This document shows positions 1 through 10,581 of a stretch of 64,000 bases of DNA, in pieces. Position numbers and translations under genes: made by a program. The notes beneath the pieces were generated by a model. The model was given only the letters and a program-made list of their open reading frames with translations. It was not told the origin of the DNA and did no database searches. The stretch's first letter is position 1. Each line of letters opens with the position of its first letter. This DNA comes from Buchnera aphidicola (Tetraneura ulmi) (GTDB lineage: Bacteria > Pseudomonadota > Gammaproteobacteria > Enterobacterales > Enterobacteriaceae), in assembly GCF_964058925.1 (NCBI RefSeq), contig NZ_OZ060366.1, forward strand, positions 224,308 to 288,307, in the 5' to 3' direction.

Positions 1-1
1 A

Positions 2-1195
2 AAGGTTAATTATCCGTTAGAATTTTTTTCTTCAATATTAACAGAAGAAATAGATAATACTAGAAAAATTTCTTTTATTATTAAAGAAATAATTCGAATG
101 AAAATAAATTTTTTATCTCCTAATATTAATTTAAGTAAATATGGTTGTTTTGTTAGTAAAAATAGAAAAATAATATTAGGTCTTGGTATGATCAAGGGAA
201 TAGGAAAAAGTATTATTTCATCTATTTTAGAAAACAGAAAGAAAAAAGGAATTTTTTTAGATTTTTTTGATTTATGTGTTCGAATTGGTCATAAAAAATT
301 AACTCGTACAGTATTATTAAAATTGATTAAAGCTGGTTCTTTAGACATTTTTAAATTAGATCGTGATGTTTTAGTGAATATGTTGCCTAAAATTATAAAG
401 TTATCTCGTCAATATTTGATTGAGAAACAAACTCATCAGAATCTTATTTTTAATAGTTCTAGAACAAAACTAATGGAACAAATAAAAAATGAATCTATTC
501 TTTATAAAAATGTAATTTGGACTAATTTAGATAAATTAATTTTTGAAAAAGATGTTTTTGGTTTTTATTTAAGTAGTCATCCGATTTATATATATATAAA
601 AGAAGTAAAGTTTGTATTTGATGTTTGTTGGATATCTGATATTTTTAAAAAAAAACACAAACATGTTTGTAATATAATGGGTATTATTAATCAAATTAAA
701 AAAAAGATAACCACTAAAAGTAAAACTATCTTAACATTAATTTTAGACGATAATTCTTCAACAATAGAGCTTGTTTTTTTTTCTAACACATATGAAAAAT
801 ACAAGGATCTTTTGTTTAAAGATAATATTATTATAGTTAATGGATACGTTTCTTTTAGGTACAATAATACTTTTTCAAATTATAGATTCATTGTCCAAAG
901 TATTATAGATATAAAAACATTTAGAAAAAAATATATAAAAAAATGTTACGTATGTTTGAATGAAGTAGATACTAATGAATTCTTATTAAAATCTTTATCC
1001 AAAATTTTAGAAAAGCATTCTTTATTTGGAACTATACCAATATGTATAAAATACGTTCACAAGAATAATTTTTTATCTTCTAAATTTCAGTTAGGAAAAA
1101 GTTGGCTAATTAATGTTACAGATATATTTTTATATGAAATAAAAATGTTATGTGGAGAGAAAAATTTTTACATTACATATAAAAAAGTCAAATAG
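2..1195 (+). CDS. dnaE: DNA polymerase III alpha subunit, C-terminal part (cut by window start)
   Basis: This is the C-terminal third of the replicative polymerase catalytic subunit. The frame is open from base 2, so the gene begins before the window and the first internal ATG (98) is not its start. The early residues match the end of the polymerase region (DNT-K, then a GLGMIKGIGK helix-hairpin-helix-like stretch near codon 60). A segment ending in GFYLSSHP corresponds to E. coli GLYLTGHP, and an OB-fold region follows. The PHP and palm active-site domains lie outside. It ends at TAG, 32 bases from the convergent proS. Identification is firm from these motifs and from the dnaE-proS-flhBA order. 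Confidence 0.93.
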   Translation, partial: KVNYPLEFFSSILTEEIDNTRKISFIIKEIIRMKINFLSPNINLSKYGCFVSKNRKIILGLGMIKGIGKSIISSILENRKKKGIFLDFFDLCVRIGHKKLTRTVLLKLIKAGSLDIFKLDRDVLVNMLPKIIKLSRQYLIEKQTHQNLIFNSSRTKLMEQIKNESILYKNVIWTNLDKLIFEKDVFGFYLSSHPIYIYIKEVKFVFDVCWISDIFKKKHKHVCNIMGIINQIKKKITTKSKTILTLILDDNSSTIELVFFSNTYEKYKDLLFKDNIIIVNGYVSFRYNNTFSNYRFIVQSIIDIKTFRKKYIKKCYVCLNEVDTNEFLLKSLSKILEKHSLFGTIPICIKYVHKNNFLSSKFQLGKSWLINVTDIFLYEIKMLCGEKNFYITYKKVK

Positions 1196-1227
1196 TTTTA
1201 ATTTTTAGTTGTTTTTTTATTTATTTT

Positions 1228-2421
1228 TTATTCTTTTATTTTTTTAGTAATAAAATTTATTATATTATTTTTTTTTAAAATTTCAGAAACATGTTTTTTT
1301 CTATCTCGATATTCTATTTCTTTTTTTTTTGATAGTTTTTCACTGACTATGATTTGGTGTGGTATACCAATTAAATCCATTTCATTGAAAATAACTCCAG
1401 TTCTTTCCTTTCTATTGTCAAATAGAACGTCAAATTTATTTTTTTTTAAAATTTTATATATTTCAATAGAAATATTGTTTACTATTTTTGATTTATATAA
1501 ATTTACAGGTATAATTGCAATTTGAAAAGGGGATAAAGTATTTGGCCAAATGATACCTTTTTCATCGTGATGTTGTTGAATAATAGCACTTACTAATCTA
1601 GTTATTCCTATACCATAGCAACCCATTGTTATAATTTTTTTTATTCCACTTTTGTTTTGTATTTTAGTATTAAAAATTGATGTATATTTTTTTTTAATTT
1701 GAAAAATATGTGCTATTTCTATAGGATTATCATCGATAATTTCATATTTTATATTTTTTTTTGTTATTTTTTTTTTTGTATTAGTTTGAAATTCATGAGA
1801 AATATCACCTCCAATATGATTAGAATTTGCTTTAATTAAATTAAATTTTAATTTCATTTTTTTAAATATATTTGTATACGTATATATCATTTTTTCGTAC
1901 GTATTTTTTAAAGATGTTGAGTTTTCATGAAAAGAATAAGCATCTTTCATAATGAATTCTCTTGATCGAACAACTCCTGCTTTTGCTCGAATTTCATCTC
2001 TGTATTTATTTTGTATTTGATATAAAATTAATGGTAGTTGTTTATAAGAATGTATTTCTTGTGCTATTAGACTTGTTACAACTTCTTCGTGGGTAGGAGC
2101 TAAAACAAATTCTTTTTTTTTTCTATCTATAAGTTTAAATAATTCTTTTCCATATGTTTCTCGTCTTCCGCTTTGTTTCCAAATTTCTGAAGATTGTATT
2201 GTTGGCATATAAATTTCTATTCCTCCAATATTATTTAGTTCTGTTCTAATAATATTTTTGATTTTTTTAATTACTTTTACACCCATTGGTAACCAGGTAT
2301 ATGTTCCAGAAGATAGTTGTCTGATTAATCCTGCTTTTAGCATTAATTTATGACTTATACTAATTTTAGAATTTTTATTTATTTGTTTCATAGTAAAAAG
2401 ATAATAGTTCTTTGTTTTCAT
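1228..2421 (-). CDS. proS: Prolyl-tRNA synthetase lacking the editing insertion domain
   Basis: Class II aminoacyl-tRNA synthetase charging tRNA-Pro in the cytoplasm. Motif 1 region (SSGTYTWLPMG), motif 2 (YRDEIRAKAGVVRSREFIMKDAYSFH, residues about 140-165, quoted in part: RSREFIMKDAYSFH) and motif 3 (GCYGIGITR, from about 268) are all present, as is the C-terminal anticodon-binding domain ending IKE. The protein is 397 residues against 572 in E. coli. The gap is one block: after SHEFQ (residue 212) only about 22 residues remain before IAHIFQ (237), where E. coli has the roughly 180-residue INS domain that removes mischarged alanine. The synthetic core looks intact. Adjacent to dnaE on one side and divergent from flhB on the other. 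Confidence 0.93.
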   Translation of the reverse strand: MKTKNYYLFTMKQINKNSKISISHKLMLKAGLIRQLSSGTYTWLPMGVKVIKKIKNIIRTELNNIGGIEIYMPTIQSSEIWKQSGRRETYGKELFKLIDRKKKEFVLAPTHEEVVTSLIAQEIHSYKQLPLILYQIQNKYRDEIRAKAGVVRSREFIMKDAYSFHENSTSLKNTYEKMIYTYTNIFKKMKLKFNLIKANSNHIGGDISHEFQTNTKKKITKKNIKYEIIDDNPIEIAHIFQIKKKYTSIFNTKIQNKSGIKKIITMGCYGIGITRLVSAIIQQHHDEKGIIWPNTLSPFQIAIIPVNLYKSKIVNNISIEIYKILKKNKFDVLFDNRKERTGVIFNEMDLIGIPHQIIVSEKLSKKKEIEYRDRKKHVSEILKKNNIINFITKKIKE

Positions 2422-2590
2422 TAAAATTTTCCTGTTTTCTATGGATTTTTTAAAATAATTTATTTGATAGTTATTTTTTTAATCAGATTTATTCATCTTT
2501 TAAATTTAAGATATCTACTTGCTCCTGTTTTAAAAATAAATTATATTATTTTTTATTTGTTTTTTAATTTTAATAAATCAGGAAATTATT

Positions 2591-3754
2591 GTGTCTACTT
2601 ATCAATCAAACGATGAAAAAACAGAAAAACCTACTCATTATAGATTGAAAAAAGTTTACAAAAAAGGAGAATTTAACAAAAATTCTAGAGACGTAAATTC
2701 AATTGTAATATTGATTGTATTTTTATTAGGTTTTAAATTTTTATATTTTACAATTTTTTCTAAATTTCAAAATGTTATGAAAGTATGTTTTTTATTTTGT
2801 GGAAATTTTAGATCAGAACATTTTGATAATAAGATATCATTAATATTAAATGATTTTTTTAAAATTTTGTTTTTTTATTTTTTATTATTTTTTTTTAGTT
2901 TATTAGCTATTTTGATTTTTAATTATTTAATGTTAAATGGTCGTTTTATTAGATTTAATTTTTTAAGAATAAGATTTTCAAGAATTAATATATTGAAAGG
3001 AATAAAGAGTATATTTTCTTATAATGCAGTCTTAGATTTTTTAAAATTAACAACAAAAGTTTTTTTTTTAATATTGTTTTTCATTTTATTTATAAGAAAC
3101 TATAGTTTAAATAGTTTGGGTTTTTTATATTCAATAGATAGAATGAAAACATTTTTTTTATTAGGAAAAAATGTAATTTATTTTTGTTGTTTTTATTCTA
3201 TTTTATTTATTTTTCCAGTTGTTTGTTTTGATATATTACTAGATAACTATCGTTATTATAAAAATTTAAGAATGAGTCGTCAAGAAATAAGAGATGAATT
3301 TAAATACATAGAGGGAAATCCAATTATTAAATTTAGAATTCGAAATGCAATGCGAATTTCTTCTAAAAGAAATATGACTATTAACGTTCCTAAAGCAAAT
3401 GTAATTATTACTAATCCAGTTAATTATGCAATTGCGTTAATATATGACGAAAAAACTATGCATGCACCAAAAGTTTTAGTGAAAGGTACAGGAGTAATAG
3501 CATTAAAAATTTGTAGTTTAGGAAAAAAAAATCATATTCCTATAATGTCTAATCCAATTTTAGCACGTGTTTTATATCGTTATGTTGAAGTTGGTCACTA
3601 CGTTCCTAGTAAATTTTATACAGTAGTAGCTGAAGTATTAGCGTGGGCATGGAGAGTACAAAGATGGAAAAGAAATGGAGGAAAATTTCCACAAAAACCA
3701 ACTAGTTTTTCTATTTTAGATGAAAAAAAATACAAGAGAGAAAAAAATGTTTAA
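2591..3754 (+). CDS. flhB: Flagellar type III export protein FlhB with altered NPTH motif
   Basis: Inner-membrane component of the flagellar type III export gate. It starts at GTG 2591, preceded by AGGAA at a good distance, giving MSTYQSNDEKTEKPT, the usual FlhB N terminus. Four hydrophobic segments follow (about residues 37-55, 88-115, 150-170, 185-215), then the cytoplasmic domain. Length is 387 residues, close to E. coli (382). The autocleavage loop, NPTH in the family, reads N275-P-V-N278 here; flanking ITNP and APKVLVKG are conserved. It overlaps flhA by 8 bases, so the two are cotranscribed. Buchnera is known to make hook-basal bodies without filaments, which fits relaxed constraint on the substrate switch. 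Confidence 0.93.
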   Translation: MSTYQSNDEKTEKPTHYRLKKVYKKGEFNKNSRDVNSIVILIVFLLGFKFLYFTIFSKFQNVMKVCFLFCGNFRSEHFDNKISLILNDFFKILFFYFLLFFFSLLAILIFNYLMLNGRFIRFNFLRIRFSRINILKGIKSIFSYNAVLDFLKLTTKVFFLILFFILFIRNYSLNSLGFLYSIDRMKTFFLLGKNVIYFCCFYSILFIFPVVCFDILLDNYRYYKNLRMSRQEIRDEFKYIEGNPIIKFRIRNAMRISSKRNMTINVPKANVIITNPVNYAIALIYDEKTMHAPKVLVKGTGVIALKICSLGKKNHIPIMSNPILARVLYRYVEVGHYVPSKFYTVVAEVLAWAWRVQRWKRNGGKFPQKPTSFSILDEKKYKREKNV

Positions 3755-5864
3755 TTTTATTAAAACGTCTAAAATTGCAAATAGTTTTAATTCTTTTCAA
3801 TGGCATATATTATCTGGTCCAATATTAATATTAATTATATTATCTATGGTAGTAGTTCCATTACCTTCTTTTATTTTAGATTTGTTTTTTACATTTAATA
3901 TAGCTTTATCAATAATGATATTGCTATCAGCAATGTTTACTAAAAACATACTAGAGTTTGCAGCTTTTCCAAGTATTTTATTATTTTCAACTTTGTTGAG
4001 ATTAGCTTTAAATGTTGCTTCTACTAGAATTATTTTATTGAATGGTCATACTGGATCAGCAGCAGCGGGGTATGTAGTAGAATCTTTTGGACATTTTTTA
4101 GTTGGTGGGAATTTTGTAATTGGAAGCATTGTTTTTATTATATTAGTAATAATTAATTTTATGGTTATTACTAAAGGAGCTGGAAGGATTGCAGAAGTAG
4201 GAGCTCGTTTTATATTAGATGGAATGCCAGGCAAACAAATGGCAATTGATGCTGATTTAAATGCAGGAATAATAGGAGAAAACGAAGCTAAAAATCGTAG
4301 AATGGAAATTTCTCAAGAAGCTGATTTTTATGGATCTATGGATGGAGCAAGTAAATTTGTTAGAGGTGATGCAATAGCTGGAATATTAATAATGATAATC
4401 AATGTTGTTGGTGGTTTGGTTATTGCTGTTTTTCAACATCAAATGCAATTAGGACAAGCAGCAAAAGTTTATACTTTATTAACGATAGGAGATGGATTAG
4501 TAGCTCAAATTCCTGCTTTAGTAATTTCTACAGCTGCTGGAGTAATAGTAACTAGAGTAACTACTGAACAAAATGTTGGTGAACAAATAGTAAGTCAATT
4601 ACTTTGTGATTTTAGAGTCATTTTTTTAAGTTCGATTGTATTAGGAATTTTAGGATTAGTTCCTGGTATGCCAAATTTTATTTTTTTATTTTTTTCTTCG
4701 TTGTTGATGTTTTTTTCTTGGAAATTATATAAGAGTCATTCTAAAAAAACTTTTGAAGATTTTTTTAAAAATGAAAAAAAAATTGATAAAGAAAAAACAT
4801 TAATTAAAGATGCTTCTTGGAAAGACGTTCGATTAGAAAATGTTTTAGGGATTGAGTTAGGTTCTTCTTTGCTATCTTTAATTGATTCTAACTCTGATCA
4901 AGATTTAAAAAACCGAATTTCTTTAATTAGAAAAAAATTTACTAAAGATATTGGATTTTTGCCTTCTAGAATTCATATTTACAATAATCCTGATTTAGAA
5001 AAAAATAATTATAGAATATTAATTAGAGGTGTAGAAGTAGGTTATGGTATTGTTTTTGTTGATCGTTTTTTATCTATCAATTCTGGAAACGTTAAGTTTA
5101 GTGATGATAATATATCAAATTCAAATAATTTAATACATGAACCTGCTTTTGGTTTGGATGCATATTGGATTGATATTGATCAAGTAGAAGAAGCAAAAAA
5201 GATAGGTTATACAGTTGTTAGTACTAGTGTTGTAATAGTTACTCATTTGAATAAATTGATGTTAGATTATTCTCATAAACTATTCGGTAGAGAAGAAGCT
5301 AAAAGTCTTCTTGAATGTGTATCAAAAGATGTTCCTAAGTTAGTAGAAGATTTAATTCCTAATTTAATTAGTTTAACTGTTTTTCATAGAGTAGTATATA
5401 ATTTACTATTTGAAAATGTTCCTATCAGAGATATTCGTACTATAATAGAAACATTAATAGAACAAGATTCAAATATTCAAAATCAACCTCAACAATTGAC
5501 AGTTTTTGTAAGAATTGCATTAGGTAAAATTATTACTCAAAAATTTTTTCCAAAAACTGTAAAAATTATTGAAGTTATAACTTTAGATCATCAATTAGAA
5601 AAATTATTCTTACAAATTATTCAATCTAGCGAAGGTAAAATAGAACCTGGTTTGTCAGAGAAAGTTTTTTATCAAACTGAAATTGCTATAAACAAACAAA
5701 AATCTTTGAATTTACCAATTGTTTTATTAGTAAGAAATGAATTAAGAGAATATATTTCTTATTTTTTAAGACAAAGATTTACAGAATTAACTGTTATATC
5801 TAATTCAGAATTATACGTTGATGACAAAATTATTAAATCAGTCAATATAATTGGAAAACATTGA
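3747..5864 (+). CDS. flhA: Flagellar type III export gate protein FlhA
   Basis: Large membrane component of the flagellar export gate, FHIPEP family. About eight N-terminal membrane segments (residues 20-330) enclose the family signature DGMPGKQMAIDADLNAG, and a long cytoplasmic domain follows (about 350-705) with no visible break. I place the start at ATG 3747, preceded by AGAGAG and overlapping the flhB stop by 8 bases; an in-frame ATG at 3720 would add nine Lys/Arg-rich residues and lacks a better ribosome site. Length of about 705 residues is close to E. coli FlhA (692). flhBA forms a two-gene operon here, with no flhE. Confidence 0.94.
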   Translation: MFNFIKTSKIANSFNSFQWHILSGPILILIILSMVVVPLPSFILDLFFTFNIALSIMILLSAMFTKNILEFAAFPSILLFSTLLRLALNVASTRIILLNGHTGSAAAGYVVESFGHFLVGGNFVIGSIVFIILVIINFMVITKGAGRIAEVGARFILDGMPGKQMAIDADLNAGIIGENEAKNRRMEISQEADFYGSMDGASKFVRGDAIAGILIMIINVVGGLVIAVFQHQMQLGQAAKVYTLLTIGDGLVAQIPALVISTAAGVIVTRVTTEQNVGEQIVSQLLCDFRVIFLSSIVLGILGLVPGMPNFIFLFFSSLLMFFSWKLYKSHSKKTFEDFFKNEKKIDKEKTLIKDASWKDVRLENVLGIELGSSLLSLIDSNSDQDLKNRISLIRKKFTKDIGFLPSRIHIYNNPDLEKNNYRILIRGVEVGYGIVFVDRFLSINSGNVKFSDDNISNSNNLIHEPAFGLDAYWIDIDQVEEAKKIGYTVVSTSVVIVTHLNKLMLDYSHKLFGREEAKSLLECVSKDVPKLVEDLIPNLISLTVFHRVVYNLLFENVPIRDIRTIIETLIEQDSNIQNQPQQLTVFVRIALGKIITQKFFPKTVKIIEVITLDHQLEKLFLQIIQSSEGKIEPGLSEKVFYQTEIAINKQKSLNLPIVLLVRNELREYISYFLRQRFTELTVISNSELYVDDKIIKSVNIIGKH

Positions 5865-5888
5865 TTTTAATTAAAATATTTTTTTATT

Positions 5889-5922
5889 TAAAAAAAAAAT
5901 ACATTGTAAAAAAATGTTTTTT
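5889..5922. terminator. Possible bidirectional terminator between flhA and argS
   Basis: Between the convergent flhA and argS ends, a run of A is followed by ACATT, a short spacer, AATGT and a run of T. The 5-bp core plus the flanking A/T runs can pair, and each strand ends in T-rich sequence. The structure is weak by E. coli standards but suitably placed for both genes. Confidence 0.45.
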
Positions 5923-5955
5923 AATTTTTTTTTAATAAATTTTATTTTATAACTA

Positions 5956-7692
5956 TTAAATATAATTAACTGTACTTATTCCTAATAAGTATAGTCCTTT
6001 TTTTAAAATTTTAGATGTTAAAAATGATATTTTTAATCTACTGATTTTAATTTTGTTATTTTTTTCAAGTAAGATATTGTAATTTTCATAAAAGTTTGAA
6101 TAAATTACTGAAAGTTCATATAAGTATAAACATATTATATGAGGATATCCGTTTATGGTTGATTTTTTTAATGTTTCTTCGAATTGTAAAATTTTTAAAC
6201 TTAATTGAATTTCTATTTTCTTTCTTAGAAAAAAATATTTATTCATTTTTAAATTTTGTAGTTCTATTTTAGATTTCTTAATAAGAGATAAGATTCTTAC
6301 GTAGGTATATTGTATATACAAAGATGTATTTCCTTTTAAGGAAAGCATAGTATTCCAATCAAAAACGTAATTTGTTGATCTATTTTTAGACAAATCAAAG
6401 TATTTTATTGCTCCAATACCAATTTTTTCTGAAATTAAATTTAGTTCATAATCTGATAATTTAGGGTTTTTTTTAGAAATTAAAAATTTTGCTCTTTTTA
6501 TTGCTTCATTTACTAAATCTATAAGTTTAATAGTATTTCCACTTCTAGTTTTATAAGGAGTATTATTTTTTGTAAGTACCATTCCAAACATATAATGTTT
6601 TATTATGATTTCTTTAGATATATAGTTTGCTTTTTCAGCAATTAATTGTACTTGTTCTAAATGTTGTTTTTGTCTACTGTCGGTAAAATAAATTATTTTT
6701 TTTGCTTTTAGTATTTTAGTTCTGTACTTTATACATGCGATATCTATTGTACTATAAAGAAATGCTCCGTCTGATTTTTGTATAATAACTCCCATAGGTT
6801 CTGCTAGTTTGTTTTTAAACTCTTTTAAAAATATAATTACAGTATTATTTTTCTTTTTTGCTATTTTTTTTTTTATTAGATCTTTTACAATTTTTGGTAA
6901 CATTTTTTTATATGAGCTTTCTGCCATTATGTTTTGTTTTCTTAATGTTATTCTCATTTTTTTATATATTTTTTCATTTGTGACATTTGTTATATTTACT
7001 ATTTTTTTCCAAATTGAATATATTTCTTTATCTTTTTTTTGTAGCTTTAGAATATTTTTTCTAGATAATATAGAAAAATTTTTATCAGATAAATATTTTT
7101 TTTTTGCTATTTTATAAAATTTTTCCATTTCTTTTAATTTTATTCTTTTTATTTTTTTTTCTTTCATTTGTAAGTAGGTTATTAACATTCCAAATTGTGT
7201 TCCCCAATCTCCAATATGATTTGCTCTTATTACTTTATGACCAAGAAATTCGTACATTCGTACTATAGAATCACCAATCACTGTAGATCGGAGATGCCCA
7301 ACATGCATTTCTTTAGCAATATTAGGAGAAGAATAATCAATTATTATTTTTTTAGGATTATTGGATCGTTTAATTTTAAATCTTGTGCAAAATTGTATTT
7401 CTTCCATTTTTTCTTCAATCCAATTTTTTTTTAAAGTTAAATTTATAAAACCAGGTTTTGAAATTTCTATTATTTGGCATTCTTTTTCTAAATTGATATG
7501 TAAAACAACTTTTTTTGCTAAATTCATAGGATTTATGTTTAAATTTTTAGCTATTTTCATAATTCCATTAATTTGATAGTCTATTCTTGATATTTGTTTA
7601 GATCTAATTAGAAGTGGGTCGCAATTTTTAGAAGCTCCACATTTTATTAATGATCTTTTAATTTTTTTTGATAAAATAGAAATTATATTCAT
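5956..7692 (-). CDS. argS: Arginyl-tRNA synthetase
   Basis: Class I synthetase charging tRNA-Arg. The N-terminal Add1-type domain (1-110) is followed by the Rossmann fold with the HVGH signature (residues 130-133) inside SSPNIAKEMHVGHLRST. The connective and catalytic parts are present (RANHIGDWGTQFGML, DSRQKQHLEQ, MFGMVL), and the C-terminal helical domain ends in GISTVNYI. As in E. coli ArgRS no canonical KMSK is seen; TRSGNTIKL occupies that place. Length of 578 residues matches E. coli (577). It is divergent from the 16S unit, so the 305-base gap holds promoters for both. Confidence 0.95.
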   Translation of the reverse strand: MNIISILSKKIKRSLIKCGASKNCDPLLIRSKQISRIDYQINGIMKIAKNLNINPMNLAKKVVLHINLEKECQIIEISKPGFINLTLKKNWIEEKMEEIQFCTRFKIKRSNNPKKIIIDYSSPNIAKEMHVGHLRSTVIGDSIVRMYEFLGHKVIRANHIGDWGTQFGMLITYLQMKEKKIKRIKLKEMEKFYKIAKKKYLSDKNFSILSRKNILKLQKKDKEIYSIWKKIVNITNVTNEKIYKKMRITLRKQNIMAESSYKKMLPKIVKDLIKKKIAKKKNNTVIIFLKEFKNKLAEPMGVIIQKSDGAFLYSTIDIACIKYRTKILKAKKIIYFTDSRQKQHLEQVQLIAEKANYISKEIIIKHYMFGMVLTKNNTPYKTRSGNTIKLIDLVNEAIKRAKFLISKKNPKLSDYELNLISEKIGIGAIKYFDLSKNRSTNYVFDWNTMLSLKGNTSLYIQYTYVRILSLIKKSKIELQNLKMNKYFFLRKKIEIQLSLKILQFEETLKKSTINGYPHIICLYLYELSVIYSNFYENYNILLEKNNKIKISRLKISFLTSKILKKGLYLLGISTVNYI

Positions 7693-7851
7693 TGTTTTTT
7701 ATTTCTGAAAGTTAAATGTATTAGGTAATAGAAAATTTTTATTGTTTATATGATTATAAATATTTTTTTAAATAAGTGGAAGATTAAAGATTAAAACTAT
7801 GAAATAAAATAAATAAAAAGAATAAAATATAAAATAAAATTAATAAATTGA

Positions 7852-7879
7852 TTGACTTTTCTTGATAATTCTGTAACAT
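7852..7879 (+). promoter_or_regulatory. Putative sigma-70 promoter of the 16S rRNA unit
   Basis: TTGACT (7852-7857) matches the -35 consensus in five of six positions. After a 16-base spacer TAACAT (7874-7879) matches the -10 consensus in four of six. It lies about 120 bases before mature 16S and just before boxA, as expected for an rrn leader. No transcript data are available, so this is sequence inference. The rest of the 7693-7997 gap is A/T-rich and must also hold the argS promoter, which I cannot pinpoint. Confidence 0.6.
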
Positions 7880-7899
7880 TAGAGATGTTTTATTGTTTA

Positions 7900-7911
7900 T
7901 GTTCTTTAAAA
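7900..7911 (+). promoter_or_regulatory. boxA antitermination element in the 16S leader
   Basis: TGTTCTTTAAAA matches the enterobacterial boxA core TGCTCTTTA in eight of nine positions and sits between the putative promoter and the 16S processing stalk, the standard place. In E. coli boxA RNA recruits NusB-NusE and, through the Nus complex, SuhB, which lets RNA polymerase ignore Rho on rRNA genes. suhB is present in this window at 42.1-42.9 kb. Confidence 0.65.
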
Positions 7912-7912
7912 A

Positions 7913-7937
7913 TATCAGAAAATCTATGTGAGCACTT
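7913..7937 (+). other. 5' arm of the pre-16S processing stalk
   Basis: TATGTGAGCACTT (7925-7937) is perfectly complementary to 9604-9616 beyond the 3' end of 16S. After a symmetrical 5-by-5 internal loop, TATCAGA (7913-7919) pairs with TCTGATA (9622-9628). This closes the whole 16S gene in one long stem, the usual RNase III substrate in enterobacteria. Confidence 0.8.
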
Positions 7938-7997
7938 GAGATTTAGTGTTTTTCATTTATTCATTAATAATCTTATTTGTTTAAGAAAAAAAGTTTT

Positions 7998-9579
<1,582 letters not shown>

Positions 9580-9603
9580 CAAGAAAAACACTTAATATTT
9601 CAA

Positions 9604-9628
9604 AAGTGCTCACATAAATTATCTGATA
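9604..9628 (+). other. 3' arm of the pre-16S processing stalk
   Basis: AAGTGCTCACATA (9604-9616) and TCTGATA (9622-9628) are complementary to the leader arm at 7913-7937 (13 bp and 7 bp). The arm lies between 16S and tRNA-Ile, so cleavage of this stem would release both the 16S precursor and the tRNA-containing tail. Confidence 0.8.
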
Positions 9629-9660
9629 AAAAAACAAACTTCTATTTATAAAAAAAAAGA

Positions 9661-9737
<77 letters not shown>

Positions 9738-9751
9738 TGAAAAAAAAAACT

Positions 9752-9825
9752 GGGGCTATAGCTCAGTTTGGTAGAGCGCCTGCCTTGCACGCAGGAGGTC
9801 AGCGGTTCGACCCCGCTTAGCTCCA
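9752..9825 (+). tRNA. tRNA-Ala (UGC anticodon)
   Basis: A 74-base cloverleaf close to E. coli tRNA-Ala-UGC. The acceptor GGGGCTA pairs with TAGCTCC; the G3-U70 base pair read by alanyl-tRNA synthetase is present (third base G opposite T). The anticodon loop is TTGCACG inside CCTGC/GCAGG, and the T loop is TTCGACC. CCA is not encoded: the discriminator A is followed by AAAAA, so CCA must be added enzymatically. The convergent gloB ends five bases on. Confidence 0.97.
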
Positions 9826-9830
9826 AAAAA

Positions 9831-10571
9831 TTATTTTTTGCAAATAAATTTGTCTTTTTTTTTTCTTAGTTGAATAAAATTATTTAAAAATTCGTATTTA
9901 GAAGAAAATTTAAGAAATAAATTTATTTTTTTTTCTTGCTTTAAATTACTTATTAAGGAAAAATTTTTTCTTTTTAAATATTTTATTAAATTATAATATT
10001 TTATAATTTCTTTAATTTTTGGAAAATTGATACTAAGAAATTGTAAATTGCAAAATGTATATTCATGTGAATAACATAATATTGTCTCTTCTGGTAATAA
10101 ATATATTTTTCTCATAGAATTAAACATAGAAATATAGTTTTTTTTATAGATCTTTCCACAACCTCCTGAAAATATTGTATCCCCACAAAACAAATAATTC
10201 TCACAATAATAAGAAACATGACCTCTTGTGTGGCCTGGTGTTGACAAAACATTAAAATATTTTTTTAATAGAAGAATATTTTCTCCTCCATAAACGATAT
10301 GATCAACTCCATATTTTATGGCTTCTTTTGGACCGAAAGTTATTATTTCTGGGAACTTTTCTTTTATTTTTTTTATACCTATTACATGATCTAAGTGTTT
10401 GTGAGTAATTAGAATATATTTAGGAATTAAATTTAGTTTCTTTATTATTTTAATAATAGGTAGATGATATCCTGGATCAATAATAATGCATTTATTATTA
10501 TAAGAATTTACTATTATCCATACATAATTATCAATTAAAATAGGAACTGATATTAAATTTATATTTTTCAT
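9831..10571 (-). CDS. gloB: Hydroxyacylglutathione hydrolase (glyoxalase II)
   Basis: Metallo-beta-lactamase-fold hydrolase converting S-lactoylglutathione to lactate and glutathione, the last step of methylglyoxal detoxification. The metal motif T-H57-K-H59-L-D61-H62 is intact, with H114 (STPGHTRGH), bridging D131 (CGDTIF) and H169 (YSHEYT). Length of 246 residues is close to E. coli GloB (251). The first half matches well; the last 60 residues are Lys/Phe-rich and diverged. It converges on tRNA-Ala with only five bases between them. rnhA lies upstream on the same strand, ten bases away. Confidence 0.93.
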   Translation of the reverse strand: MKNINLISVPILIDNYVWIIVNSYNNKCIIIDPGYHLPIIKIIKKLNLIPKYILITHKHLDHVIGIKKIKEKFPEIITFGPKEAIKYGVDHIVYGGENILLLKKYFNVLSTPGHTRGHVSYYCENYLFCGDTIFSGGCGKIYKKNYISMFNSMRKIYLLPEETILCYSHEYTFCNLQFLSINFPKIKEIIKYYNLIKYLKRKNFSLISNLKQEKKINLFLKFSSKYEFLNNFIQLRKKKDKFICKK

Positions 10572-10581
10572 TTTTTTAATA

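Noticed and set aside
6809-7576. Plus-strand ORFs of 70-100 codons opposite argS
   Set aside because: Phe/Ile-rich shadows of the argS coding strand, without ribosome sites or family motifs.
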